Assembly (NCBI GenBank): GCA_016887505.1
Contig: CP069393.1
Span: 1,598,001 to 1,662,000, forward strand
Length of the DNA stretch: 64,000 nucleotides
Direction of reading: 5' to 3'
From: Clostridia bacterium
GTDB lineage: Bacteria > Bacillota > TC1 > UBA5767
How positions within the stretch are numbered: the first letter of the stretch is position 1; each line of letters starts with the position of its first letter. The position numbers were made by a program, and so were the translations under genes. Below the pieces are notes generated by a model. The model did no database searches. It worked only from the letters and a program-made list of their open reading frames with translations, and had not been told where the DNA came from. Positions 24,323 through 33,130 of the stretch are shown one piece after another.

Positions 24323-25078
24323 TTATCCATGCGCTTTAATGGCTTCTACGAGTGAATTGCATAATCTAGAAACTGAGTTCTTATTTGATATAGGTAAATC
24401 TAATTCACAATATGATTCTAATTGCTTGCTTATAATTTCTTCTATTTTTTGCCAAGTTATCCAAGCTGTATGGTGTTTAATCAATTCTTTTATTTCTTCT
24501 ATAGCTAGGGGATGATCCTCAGTATTAAGCACAATTCCTTCCAAAGGTGAACGAATTGAATCTTCAATAGATTGTCTTCCTTTTCCCTTTACCAATACTG
24601 GAGGCTCCTGTCCCAATATTAAAAAAAGCAAAGGACTTTTACCTCTTGCTTCTTTTGTGGCTAAAACAAATTCTCTTGCTAGCTGTTTTTCTTGAAATGA
24701 ATTGTGTCTTATCCTTTTTGCTTCAATGACAGTATAAATTGAATCGAATTCAATAATGCCATCAGGTTGAACTGCATGTTTCGTCTGATGAGAATCTCCA
24801 CTGGGCTTTAAATAAAAATTACCAGGTAGTAAGGTAAACACTCCCATTTCAATTTCTTTCTTCATTTTGGTTTTCAAATCATCGTTATCCATATTCAATT
24901 CATCAATGATGGAACCTAAAAAATGTTCACGCGGAAGAAAATCAAGAATTTGAAATACTTCGGCAGTTAAGACATTTTCATAACCAATTCCACCATTTCT
25001 GTAGTTTCTTATACTTCTTCCTTCCCATGATAATTCTCTTAATAAATTTCTTATTATGCTTCTGTCATCATTTTCCAT
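24323..25078 (-). CDS. PD-(D/E)XK nuclease-like protein
   Basis: A 251-aa protein with a nuclease core: VQPDGIIEFD (Asp106) then TVIEAKRIRHN with Glu119 and Lys121, fitting PD-x12-ExK. A later FLILGQEPPV stretch suits a core strand. The N-terminal part (RELSWEGRSI, GIGYENVLTAEVFQILDFLP) and the C-terminal helices are not recognised. Such stand-alone nucleases occur in defence islands and restriction loci. No partner gene is adjacent apart from the HD gene 84 bases upstream, read in the same direction. Function is inferred from the motif only. Confidence 0.6.
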   Translation of the reverse strand: MENDDRSIIRNLLRELSWEGRSIRNYRNGGIGYENVLTAEVFQILDFLPREHFLGSIIDELNMDNDDLKTKMKKEIEMGVFTLLPGNFYLKPSGDSHQTKHAVQPDGIIEFDSIYTVIEAKRIRHNSFQEKQLAREFVLATKEARGKSPLLFLILGQEPPVLVKGKGRQSIEDSIRSPLEGIVLNTEDHPLAIEEIKELIKHHTAWITWQKIEEIISKQLESYCELDLPISNKNSVSRLCNSLVEAIKAHG

Positions 25079-25161
25079 AAAATCCTCCTCTACGTAATCA
25101 TATTTTTAGCCTGAATTGTAATTACAACTTGAACTAGTATTCCTGTAACCTATGTTTCTAT

Positions 25162-26223
25162 TTAGTACAATTTCGCATATAACTGAAAATGCCCATCTAT
25201 AATGTTATCAACACTTGGCTTTTGAAAATCAAATTTATTCATTAGAAGCGTTATCTTGATACCAAAGACATTAATTTTAGTGATGAAGCATTCTACACCA
25301 CCATAGAGGACGGGAATAGGACTTCCCACCTCATGAACAACTCCAGCTATCCTCGTAGTTGGGCATTCAGTAGCTTTATCATCGTCATTTAGGCAAAAAG
25401 CCGATTGTGAAATATTCTGATGACTGTATTTGTAGTCGTACTCAAGTGTTTCACATAGACGAGAATAATCACTTCTATTTATATCATAATATTCAATCTC
25501 ATTAAGGAATACCTCAGCTGAACACTTTGGTACAGCATATAGTTCTGCAATAATGTCAGTTGCATTGGTCCGATTTTCAAATTCTTTCTTATCAATAGAA
25601 TATATCAGACTCATTGGATTATTACACTGAAGATTACCCTTTACTAGATAGTGATTCTTGCCTTTATTCACAGAGATTACTTTCACATCAGCAATTTGAA
25701 CAAGACCTCTTTCACTGACATTTACATTTTTTATTCGAGACAAGACATCATTGAGTTCTTTAAAAAATGGGCTTCTTTTCGCAAATTCCAAGTAGTGTCT
25801 TATTGTTTCTTCAACATATTTTTCTCTAAACTTCAGATCTGCTTTTTCAGAATCCTTAAGATTTTGTATTCTATCAGAAACCTTTACTATGAATGCAAGA
25901 TTGTTCGCTTTGATATTAGTTAAGTATTGTTCTGTATCAATTTCCCTCGTTTTTGTTAGTAATACGACAGCTTCTACGATGTTTTCGTTACCAAGCTGCT
26001 CAATTTCGGTAACTGTTGCGTCAGTGTCTTCTAGTAAATCGTGAAATAGTGCAGTTAGCAAAAATTCATTTCTATAACCTTTACTATAAAGATAATTTGC
26101 TACCGCTATCGGATGGTCAATATATTGAGATCCACCGAGTCTCATTTGCCCTTTATGTTTTTCGATAGCAAATCTCAGTGCTTTCTTTTCATGCAATGTT
26201 GCTTCCCAGCATAATTCTTCCAT
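25162..26223 (-). CDS. RelA/SpoT-type HD hydrolase domain with unknown C-terminal domain
   Basis: 353 aa. Residues 1-165 match the (p)ppGpp hydrolase domain of RSH enzymes: YIDHPIAVANYL (His37), LFHDLLEDTD (His61-Asp62, Glu65-Asp66) and VKVSDRIQNLKD (Asp117, matching the LADRxHNL motif). No synthetase domain follows. Residues ~170-353 are a different, beta-rich domain (VKVISVNKGKNHYLVKGNL, later VLYGGVECFITKINVFGI) that I do not recognise. It may degrade alarmones or another nucleotide. ATG at 26223 is preferred over 26247 because GGGGAGG lies five bases upstream. It lies in a run of unlinked AT-rich genes. Confidence 0.7.
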   Translation of the reverse strand: MEELCWEATLHEKKALRFAIEKHKGQMRLGGSQYIDHPIAVANYLYSKGYRNEFLLTALFHDLLEDTDATVTEIEQLGNENIVEAVVLLTKTREIDTEQYLTNIKANNLAFIVKVSDRIQNLKDSEKADLKFREKYVEETIRHYLEFAKRSPFFKELNDVLSRIKNVNVSERGLVQIADVKVISVNKGKNHYLVKGNLQCNNPMSLIYSIDKKEFENRTNATDIIAELYAVPKCSAEVFLNEIEYYDINRSDYSRLCETLEYDYKYSHQNISQSAFCLNDDDKATECPTTRIAGVVHEVGSPIPVLYGGVECFITKINVFGIKITLLMNKFDFQKPSVDNIIDGHFQLYAKLY

Positions 26224-26273
26224 GAAGCCCTCCCCTATAAAGGTCATACTCTAGAAATATTCAGACTTTCTTG

Positions 26274-26522
26274 TTAGATTTTGTAATCCTCATTGATATT
26301 CAAATCACCAACAATCATTTCAGTCGCCGGTAATCCTCTATCGCTTTCCGATTGATATTGATAGTCATTTTTTTTCAAGTATTCCGCCAAATCAATCAAT
26401 TCCTTTGCCTTTGCTAAATCTATCCCAACACCGTTTCCCTCTGCATTGTTCTGGTCAACCGAAATTGTAATACCTTGTGCTAGTTTGCATATACCATCAA
26501 ACTCTCGCTGGGTGTTACAATT
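26274..26522 (-). pseudogene. Start-less 3' gene remnant
   Basis: The frame from 26522 down to the TAA at 26274 reads coding-like text (NTQREFDGICKLAQGITI, then GVGIDLAKAKELIDLAEYLK and ATEMIVGDLNINEDYKI) but has an in-frame stop immediately upstream and no plausible start near its beginning. It looks like the C-terminal ~80 residues of a deleted gene. The family is not recognised. It shows that this AT-rich stretch has lost DNA. Confidence 0.5.
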
Positions 26523-26695
26523 TCACTATAGCAGAACATACTTAGCTAGAAAAACGCTCACACTAGCTACAAGGCTATATAAAAACATACACTTCATGGC
26601 AAAACTATTTCTGCTAAAAAACATGTACTCTTCATGTTGTTTATATAAGTTTTAACTTTGCGCATATTGTGGCTATTACCATATTGATCTCGAGG

Positions 26696-27541
26696 TTATT
26701 GATAAGTTTTTGCCTCATCTGATATCTTTTTCCAAACTAGATATTTACGCTTATTTGTTTCCTCAACATCCAAGGCAAATACTCCTTTGAATCTATACAG
26801 GATAGAACCTAAATTATCCTTACCACGAGCAAAAACAATCCGCCTCTTCTGATTGTCTGCAAGAACCTTCTGGTAATGTTTCTCTGCTATCTTAGTATCT
26901 CGATTCTTTTCATAGATATAGAGACCATCTCTCGTGAGCTCATTATCCCACTCATCATTAGGATATAATTTAGGGAACCAAATTAAAGTATCTTTTTCTT
27001 TAGGATGCGTAGCGCCACCACGCTGAAATCCCTTATAATTGAGCCCAAAGCATCGGCAAGTATCAACGATTCTGTGAAAAGCAACATTATCAACGAGGCT
27101 GATACATCCCTTATCAATATAAGTTTGAGGATTATACTCAGAGTCGATATCCCAGGGAATGAATGTATTACCCAATTCTTCTCTTTTGCTGCGGATTTCT
27201 TTAACAACATCATCAATTTGTTGATGAATGTTTTCAATACCTCCCATTATCTCTATGCTGAATACATCATGATCAGTTGCTGTAACAATATCTCTTTCTC
27301 GATCCCTATCCTTTAATTCAATTTTTATGTGATATGGTTCTTTAATTTCAATATGTAATTTTACTTGTGGGAAATACATATCCGTTAAAGCATATCCTTC
27401 CGGTCGAACTACATATTGCTGAGTCACGAACTTGTAATCTAAACTATTTAGCAAATTCCATATTCTAGTCACTACATAATTCTCATATTTCTTCTTGTTT
27501 GTCTTTCCAATCTGCTGAATAATATACTCCATTTTGTCCAT
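26696..27541 (-). CDS. PvuRts1I/AbaSI-like modification-dependent restriction endonuclease
   Basis: A 281-aa enzyme. The N-terminal nuclease domain (1-125) has KKKYENYVVTRIWNLL, FVTQQYVVRPEGYALTDMYFPQ and LHIEIKEPYH, with Asp54, Glu65 and Lys67 fitting D-x10-E-x-K. The C-terminal part (from ~130: IPWDIDSEYNPQTYIDKG, RGGATHPKEKDTLIWFPKLY, NDEWDNELTRDGLYIYE) fits the SRA-like base-reading domain of this family. Known members cut DNA containing 5-hydroxymethylcytosine or its glucosylated form, a defence against T-even-like phages. It has no methyltransferase partner, as expected for a type IV enzyme. The assignment rests on remembered family sequences. Confidence 0.72.
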   Translation of the reverse strand: MDKMEYIIQQIGKTNKKKYENYVVTRIWNLLNSLDYKFVTQQYVVRPEGYALTDMYFPQVKLHIEIKEPYHIKIELKDRDRERDIVTATDHDVFSIEIMGGIENIHQQIDDVVKEIRSKREELGNTFIPWDIDSEYNPQTYIDKGCISLVDNVAFHRIVDTCRCFGLNYKGFQRGGATHPKEKDTLIWFPKLYPNDEWDNELTRDGLYIYEKNRDTKIAEKHYQKVLADNQKRRIVFARGKDNLGSILYRFKGVFALDVEETNKRKYLVWKKISDEAKTYQ

Positions 27542-27698
27542 GTCAGTACCCTTTCTTATTGAAGATCTTCCTACTCAATGCAAAAGTACAGAGTGAAATT
27601 AAAAAATATTTATTTATAAAATCTCATGGTTACTTTTAATACGCTTATGTTTTCTTTAAGTTCAAACTTAATTTTTGCCATCTCTTTCAGGGCTTTCA

Positions 27699-28022
27699 TT
27701 AATAAAACGATATCTTTTTAAATTTGATACTATGACAATTTAATGCTTCCTCAAAGGCAAAAAGATCATCTCTATGAGCTAAAAAATCACAGAACGCCTC
27801 TGTGGAATACGCTATGTCCGAAACGTTTAACACTTTAGTGAGAAAGCTGTGCCAGTCTTCTGTAAGTAATTCGTAGTGAAAATCATCAGCCGCTTCAAAA
27901 TTAACGGCTACGCCAACCATCTCACCGTCAGTATCCAGCCAAATGTAATAATCAACAATACCATTTACCATTACTCTGTCGCCTGTAATATATCCTTGTT
28001 TCAGCCAGTCATCACTATACAT
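27699..28022 (-). CDS. Hypothetical small acidic protein
   Basis: 107 aa from ATG 28022 (MYSDDWLKQGYITGDRVMVN), preceded by GGGGAAG; an earlier ATG at 28052 would add ten residues. The protein is acidic and aromatic, with WLDTDGEMVGVAVNFEAADDFHYELL as a likely beta-strand stretch. Size and composition are like immunity proteins of contact-dependent toxins, but I see no family match and no toxin beside it. Standing alone with ~150-base gaps on both sides. Confidence 0.5.
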   Translation of the reverse strand: MYSDDWLKQGYITGDRVMVNGIVDYYIWLDTDGEMVGVAVNFEAADDFHYELLTEDWHSFLTKVLNVSDIAYSTEAFCDFLAHRDDLFAFEEALNCHSIKFKKISFY

Positions 28023-28159
28023 TGCTTCCCCTTTATTGTTATCCATTTTCACTCATTTCGTTTGAACTTACTCGTTTATCCTTTAAACCATATAACCAGA
28101 CCTGAATTACAAGATGAAATTGAACAAAATAATGAATTTTGTACGGTATACTAGTTCTT

Positions 28160-29251
28160 CTAGTTCTCTTTCTCTGAATTATAAACCCTTTCTAACAATC
28201 GATGCCATTTTCTTAATCTTGTATTCCTCAGCATTTCTATGAACTTTTTTTGCTCCTTTTCCTGCAACGACTCATACCATTCCTTTGAAACTGAACCTGA
28301 TAGTTCGTGTGGATAATGCTCAATCGGTATCTGGTCGTCGGCTAACAAGATGTTTAGTATTTCCTCGGGATTCGTTCCTACATATTTTTTCCTCAAAGAA
28401 TTCATTTCCATAATACGTATTTCATTTCTCTTGTCAGACAGAGCGATTATAACATCTCTCCAAAAATACTTGCCGATACTGAAACACTTTTCAATCAACC
28501 CTTGAATCTCTAGCAGTGTCAACTTATTTAATTCCGCTTCTGATATATAACACCAAGCAGAATCCCAATATTGGCTATCGATTTCCTCAATAACAATCCT
28601 TTCCAGTCGTTGGACTAGCGGCAATTCAGATAGACAGGCCAAATATTTTTTGTACTCTATTCGTTTGCGGTTTTCTTCTTCCCATTTACGTGTTTTTTCT
28701 TTCAGTTCATTAAGCCACTTATCCATGTCGTCATCATACGCCTTGCATAAATCTGGTGAATACATTATGTTCTTCCCACGGTTTTCGTATCTTAATGTGT
28801 CTTTTAGCTTCGTACGCGCAGAATAATCTCTTGCCAATACCGGTGAGGCACATTGAATCAGTATTTCTAGCTTATCCTCTGTGAGTCGTTTTCCAAAAAG
28901 CGTCCAAACGAGCAATTTATTCGCTAACTCTGCATCGCTTATCGCTAAAGAAAAATACCTTTCATAGAGTCTCTGAAAACGTTCGTGGCTCATGCATTTC
29001 AAAATCGATCCTATTGCTCTTCCATTATCACGAACGACATCAAACTTAATTCTATGAAGATCATCTGCATTGAGTTCCATCATCTGATTGAACAATTCAT
29101 CGGAATAGATTGACAAACTTAAGGCCTTTGTAAAATCCATTTCCAGACCTATTGGTCCCCCACACGTAGTGCAACCTGGATGATCACAATGTGCAAGTCC
29201 TCCCAACGCTTCGATAAGTTTACCTTTGGATTCTTGATATGAATTATTCAT
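28160..29251 (-). CDS. Hypothetical helical protein with N-terminal Cys/His cluster
   Basis: 363 aa. Near the start CDHPGCTTCGG (22-32) has three cysteines and one histidine placed as in a metal-binding knuckle. The rest is helical and charged (MDKWLNELKEKTRKWEEENRKR near 170-192; QEKEQKKFIEMLRNTRLRKW near the end). I do not recognise the family. Its start overlaps the end of a gene remnant (29244-29393) whose last 66 bases recur upstream of the gene at 32466, so both genes appear to have been attached to related broken genes. Confidence 0.55.
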   Translation of the reverse strand: MNNSYQESKGKLIEALGGLAHCDHPGCTTCGGPIGLEMDFTKALSLSIYSDELFNQMMELNADDLHRIKFDVVRDNGRAIGSILKCMSHERFQRLYERYFSLAISDAELANKLLVWTLFGKRLTEDKLEILIQCASPVLARDYSARTKLKDTLRYENRGKNIMYSPDLCKAYDDDMDKWLNELKEKTRKWEEENRKRIEYKKYLACLSELPLVQRLERIVIEEIDSQYWDSAWCYISEAELNKLTLLEIQGLIEKCFSIGKYFWRDVIIALSDKRNEIRIMEMNSLRKKYVGTNPEEILNILLADDQIPIEHYPHELSGSVSKEWYESLQEKEQKKFIEMLRNTRLRKWHRLLERVYNSEKEN

Positions 29252-29393
29252 ACTTGCCTCCAGTCACCTTGTCAAATCCTAGCGATTCGAAATCAAGCTC
29301 TAATCCTAAATGAACTTGTGTCCCATTATTGTCAAGAACTTTATGATTAGCAATTCTTCCCTTATTAATACTATTACAATAACTGGCAATTCC
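29244..29393 (-). pseudogene. 3' remnant of a gene, first copy of a repeated coding tail
   Basis: Between an upstream TAA and the TAA at 29244 the frame reads GIASYCNSINKGRIANHKVL and ...LGLELDFESLGFDKVTGGKYE. It has no start codon. The same coding tail (LGLELDFESLGF) recurs at 33045-33143. The stop overlaps the ATG of the next gene (29251), the arrangement of two translationally coupled genes, of which the upstream one has been deleted. Confidence 0.5.
29273..29338. repeat. 66-bp direct repeat, copy 1
   Basis: Matches 33065-33130 in 58 of 66 positions by direct reading, in the same orientation. A second short match (TATTAYAATAACTGGCA) lies ~35 bases beyond both copies. The repeat encodes the shared LGLELDFESLGF tail. 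Confidence 0.85.
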
Positions 29394-29405
29394 TTATAAA
29401 CCATA

Positions 29406-30554
29406 CTATTCATCTAGCGATAATAATACCATTTTTTTTCTCTCATATTCATCTTCTGTGATAGCACCCAAATCGAGCAACTCTTTCAATCCTTTAATTT
29501 CATCAATGTAGTTCGTAACGGAATTATCAGATACTTTTTCTCCACTCTTTTTACTAGTTTCATTCTCTACCAGTTTGTTGATCTCTTTATTCTTAATTTT
29601 TCCATACCTTCGGTTGAATTCATAATAAATTGTTATTCCTTTAAACTCCACATCTTCTTTCTTGTTAGTAATTAGTTGCACTACTCTTGCATCGTTAATT
29701 GAATGTGATGTGTTTAAAGCAAATTTACTGATGTTCTTTAAAATCGAATAGGATGAGCCGAATATAACCTCTGAAAGCACGGTACCAACTCCTGGCTTTT
29801 CCCCTGATACACTCACATTACTTTCCATCAGTTGTGTCCCGTAGACTTGAAAATCCTTAATATCCTTTTTCTTAATAACAATTTTATCTGTCAGCTTTCT
29901 ATAATCATAAGCAAAACTTCTTCCATCTATAAAACCCCTTCCATTCGGGTCATCATTTTTTCTTTTTACCTTCAATTCTCCGAATGGGACTAGCATTAGT
30001 ATTAAGTTATCATCATTATCAAATACGTATATGTATCTTCCTGACTTGATATCTATCCTAGTAGATCGTGTAACATCTACAAAACCATAACTTGTCATAT
30101 CTACTGATTCTGCTAGCTTGTCCAAACGCTTAAGTGACTCATCTTTAACAATTGACAATAATTCCTTTCCTCTTAATCCTTGAATATCTCCTCTTAATCC
30201 TTGAATATCAAAAATCACGAAATCCTTATTTGCCTGAACTAAGTCATTTGTAATGGCTTTTTTAATAATCTGCTCAATTATACTAATCGGCTTTGCTTGA
30301 AGTTCCTTTGAAAACACATCTTTCCAATCAATTGCATGCCCTTCATCAATCCTCTTTGATAAGGTTTTGTACAAGTCTGCGCTCATACTTTTTTTCGAAA
30401 AATAAACAAAAATAACAACAGCAAATGCAAAAATATAAGTTGAGAACAATAGAGGTAAAGGTATTTCGTCAAAGCCCTGAAAGGCCATCATATAAAACAC
30501 AAAGCTGATACCCCAAGCTTTCAAAAATAAAAAAAACATTTCCCATTTACTCAT
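29406..30554 (-). CDS. Membrane protein with C-terminal SHOCT-like domain
   Basis: 382 aa. Two hydrophobic segments (LFLKAWGISFVFYMMAFQG at ~8-26 and a second at ~33-51) put the protein in the membrane with most of it in the cytoplasm. The centre (~100-300) is beta-rich and includes a perfect heptad duplication DIQGLRG/DIQGLRG near 118-131. The last ~30 residues, IKGLKELLDLGAITEDEYERKK, match the SHOCT motif often found at ends of membrane-linked bacterial proteins. Specific function unknown. Confidence 0.65.
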   Translation of the reverse strand: MSKWEMFFLFLKAWGISFVFYMMAFQGFDEIPLPLLFSTYIFAFAVVIFVYFSKKSMSADLYKTLSKRIDEGHAIDWKDVFSKELQAKPISIIEQIIKKAITNDLVQANKDFVIFDIQGLRGDIQGLRGKELLSIVKDESLKRLDKLAESVDMTSYGFVDVTRSTRIDIKSGRYIYVFDNDDNLILMLVPFGELKVKRKNDDPNGRGFIDGRSFAYDYRKLTDKIVIKKKDIKDFQVYGTQLMESNVSVSGEKPGVGTVLSEVIFGSSYSILKNISKFALNTSHSINDARVVQLITNKKEDVEFKGITIYYEFNRRYGKIKNKEINKLVENETSKKSGEKVSDNSVTNYIDEIKGLKELLDLGAITEDEYERKKMVLLSLDE

Positions 30555-30656
30555 TCTCTCTCCTCCTATATTTATTAGTAATTATAAACTTTAAGGGTCT
30601 TGTTTTTTTTCATAGATAACCTACGTTCTTAAAGCTAAATTGCTAAACTAATTACG

Positions 30657-31148
30657 TCAATCTGATACAACATCATAAAAAATAATTCCATCACTAATAA
30701 AGAGAAATGTACTGTCGCTATTAGTTGGATTAATGATTGCTATAGAATAGCCCGGCGAAACGTCTAGAATCCTTTCAGACAAGTCGGTCATTACATCAAC
30801 AAGAGCGTTCCAGCTTTTCTTAGCTCTTTCATCTCCATTCAAGGCTAAAATAACTTCATCGGTAAAAGATACATCATACGGAGTAATCGTTATTATTTGT
30901 GTTTCATCATCAAATTGGATGTAGGCAATATCAGAAAAATTTTCCTCAATTATTCTAACAACCTCCTCATCCTGGGATAACACTGATTTCTTATTATCTG
31001 ACAAGCTTTCAAGATCGCCTGTCGGATGGGAATTATCTAACAAACTCTCATTTTCATATTGGGAATCATTTTCTTGCAGATGCTGTGTTGAACACCCACA
31101 GCATCCCAAGATAAGTACAGCAATAATGGTGATTGCTATTTGCTTCAT
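30657..31148 (-). CDS. Putative lipoprotein
   Basis: 163 aa with a lipoprotein signal peptide: MKQIAITIIAVLILGCCGCS, where the cysteine at 19 (or 16/17) fits the lipobox. Low-complexity acidic segment follows, then ~100 residues with a predicted alpha/beta pattern (VVRIIEENFSDIAYIQFDD). No family recognised. It lies in the same orientation as the TPR protein upstream. Confidence 0.6.
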   Translation of the reverse strand: MKQIAITIIAVLILGCCGCSTQHLQENDSQYENESLLDNSHPTGDLESLSDNKKSVLSQDEEVVRIIEENFSDIAYIQFDDETQIITITPYDVSFTDEVILALNGDERAKKSWNALVDVMTDLSERILDVSPGYSIAIINPTNSDSTFLFISDGIIFYDVVSD

Positions 31149-31227
31149 AATAGTACTATTCCTTTTCCAAGTTTAGAAAAACTGTATGCCTTGCTAAATG
31201 ACTTGTTTATAACATTAGTAAAACCTA

Positions 31228-32127
31228 CTAGTTCTCAATACCATCCCTGTCAGGATCACATTCATCACAATAAAAATCCCACGGGTCATATGTCTTATTC
31301 TGACAGGTGTCATTCTTGCCCATGCACCAGTACTCACCTGGGCCTAGCGTACTACTATTACTTGTTGGCTTTGAGGCTGCTGCTTTTGAGGCTGCTGCTT
31401 TTGCTGCTGCAGCTTTTGTTGCTGCCGCTTTTGCTGCTGCTTCCTTTTCATCACTAATTGCTTTATCAATTTTTCCAGAAAGTCCCATAATTTTATCAGA
31501 ATTTTCGAATCCCATTGCCTTCTTGATATTTATACGAGCAGCAACAGTATTGTCAGAATTATAGGCCTTATAGCTAATCTGATAGTATTCTTCAGCAAGA
31601 AAATGGTTTGCGTCTCCGATCAATTCTATAGCAGAAAAATAATTATCATCATCTTCTATCACACTTGATAAATGAAATATGGCACTTTCATATTTTCCAT
31701 CATTAAACACCGAAGATCCCTTTTCAAAAGAAGAATTTGACAAACTAATTTTTGACAAATGAATTAACCCTTGTGCTTCAGCGTACCTTAACTTATCATT
31801 TTCTAAAACAAGTTCAAGATACCTAATTGTTCCCTCATAATCTTGATTATTATAGGCGTCTACTCCCATCAAGTAGGAGCTCTTGGATTGATTTAATTCC
31901 CTTGTTTCTCCTATTAATTCTTCAACCTCAAGGATTTTTTCACTATGTATGAAGCCTATGCTATATGATAAAGCTTCAGTTAGATTTATTTCTGCTTCAG
32001 CATACTCCTCAATATCAAAATTCATAATCCCTTGTTCTACTAATCCCGTGAATCTGTTGTTCTGAATTATCATATACGCGAACACAGTGGTACATATTAG
32101 CGCAATGATGACTATTATTTTTTTCAT
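31228..32127 (-). CDS. TPR-like membrane-anchored protein with Ala/Lys repeat and Cys-rich tail
   Basis: 299 aa. An N-terminal hydrophobic segment (MKKIIVIIALICTTVFAYMI) is a signal anchor. Residues ~30-205 are helical repeats of TPR type (AYNNQDYEGTIRYLELVLEN, VFNDGKYESAIFHLSSVIED). Then an Ala/Lys/Ser repeat, encoded by GC-rich triplets in otherwise AT-rich DNA, leads to a short cysteine-rich end (YWCMGKNDTCQNK...FYCDECDPDRDG), four cysteines that could bind metal or form disulfides. ATG at 32127 is chosen; the GTG at 32151 precedes no signal-like sequence. Role unknown. Confidence 0.6.
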   Translation of the reverse strand: MKKIIVIIALICTTVFAYMIIQNNRFTGLVEQGIMNFDIEEYAEAEINLTEALSYSIGFIHSEKILEVEELIGETRELNQSKSSYLMGVDAYNNQDYEGTIRYLELVLENDKLRYAEAQGLIHLSKISLSNSSFEKGSSVFNDGKYESAIFHLSSVIEDDDNYFSAIELIGDANHFLAEEYYQISYKAYNSDNTVAARINIKKAMGFENSDKIMGLSGKIDKAISDEKEAAAKAAATKAAAAKAAASKAAASKPTSNSSTLGPGEYWCMGKNDTCQNKTYDPWDFYCDECDPDRDGIEN

Positions 32128-32151
32128 AGTTAACCTACTTTCCTGAATCAC

Positions 32152-32465
32152 AATAATTCTAAACTTAATAAACCCTTATAATCTTCTTGAATGCTTACTC
32201 TACTGTACTCTTTGCTTCGAACTTATGCATTTATTCGAATAACTACACCTACGCTTATGGGACTATAAATAGCGTGTCCACTTTTTCACTACGCCCCCTT
32301 ATCGAAATCCATTTGTAATTCTATCGGTTCCCGCAAGTTGTACAACTAGATTAATCACAGTGTGAGCAACCCCCTAACTATTTGATAAGCCTTTTCTTAT
32401 ATCGGTTATTCAGTCCTCCTCATTCTGAACCACTTTAGATTTCTTCTAGAAATAATTTTGTTTAT
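32152..32465. other. Non-coding gap, no feature identified
   Basis: No coding frame or clear hairpin is supported. On the minus strand a stretch near 32236-32262 (AAGCGTAGGTGTAG) faintly recalls an IS66-type terminus, but no partner end or transposase is seen. Confidence 0.3.
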
Positions 32466-33044
32466 CTAATAAGTCGTTCTCAAAGAATTATTAACCATCT
32501 TCCAGAACATCTCCCATTCCTTGGGAAAAGCATTATAGCCACATTTCTTTATTTTGTATTTATCCGTTTCAATTTCAATTGTCCATGATTTGCCATCACA
32601 CATAAGCACAGTAGACTTTTCATCCCATAGGAGCACATTACATTCCTTCAAGCCATCTAAAAATTCTTTCTCCATTCCAGGCCTAATAGGTTCTTCTTTT
32701 GATCTGCTGTTGTACCCCTCTATTGAATAACCATATCTATGATTTTCGAAATCGACGTAATAGTCGTTGTCTTCATCCCAGGATCGCTCATAATGAAATT
32801 TGAATTTTTTAATACTATCATAGGTGACTATAATTCGAGGCAATAAATCAGCCAATCCTTTAATCTCTTCTAGTGAAAGAGTTACCCCTTCACCTATTTC
32901 ATCATGCTCATGATTCCAACTACGTAAATCATATTGGTGCAACCCATCATTCTGCCTGATGATATTCAACTCTTTTGTCCATCCAAATTCGCTAGTAGCG
33001 ATAACACCAACATGTTCAATGATTTCAAAATTCGGTTCACTCAT
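32466..33044 (-). CDS. PC4/YdbC-like domain protein with unknown C-terminal domain
   Basis: 192 aa. Residues ~13-70 (VIATSEFGWTKELNIIRQND, then YDLRSWNHEHDEIGEGVTLS and EEIKGLADLL) match the PC4/YdbC fold, a single-stranded nucleic-acid-binding domain. Residues ~78-192 form another domain (RPGMEKEFLDGLKECNVLLW, SWTIEIETDKYKIKKCGYNA) that I do not recognise; it looks alpha/beta. ATG at 33044 follows GGAGG. The frame is open upstream into the repeated coding tail (33045-33143), so the gene may once have been downstream of, or fused to, the same lost gene family as 29244. Confidence 0.6.
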   Translation of the reverse strand: MSEPNFEIIEHVGVIATSEFGWTKELNIIRQNDGLHQYDLRSWNHEHDEIGEGVTLSLEEIKGLADLLPRIIVTYDSIKKFKFHYERSWDEDNDYYVDFENHRYGYSIEGYNSRSKEEPIRPGMEKEFLDGLKECNVLLWDEKSTVLMCDGKSWTIEIETDKYKIKKCGYNAFPKEWEMFWKMVNNSLRTTY

Positions 33045-33064
33045 ATATACCTCCTGTTTCCTAC

Positions 33065-33130
33065 CAAATCCTAGTGATTCGAAATCAAGTTCTAATCCTA
33101 AATAAACATGTGTATCATCATAGTCAAGAA
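33065..33130. repeat. 66-bp direct repeat, copy 2
   Basis: Partner of 29273-29338. Here the coding tail (VYLGLELDFESLGF) runs without a stop into the ATG at 33044. The ~3.8 kb between copies could have been inserted by, or could be lost through, recombination between them. Confidence 0.85.

Noticed and set aside
32236-32262. IS66-like end
   Set aside because: Similarity is only a few bases and no second end or IS66 gene is present.
29273-33130. Direct repeats as transposon ends or CRISPR
   Set aside because: Only two copies, 3.8 kb apart, coding in content, with no transposase or spacer pattern.
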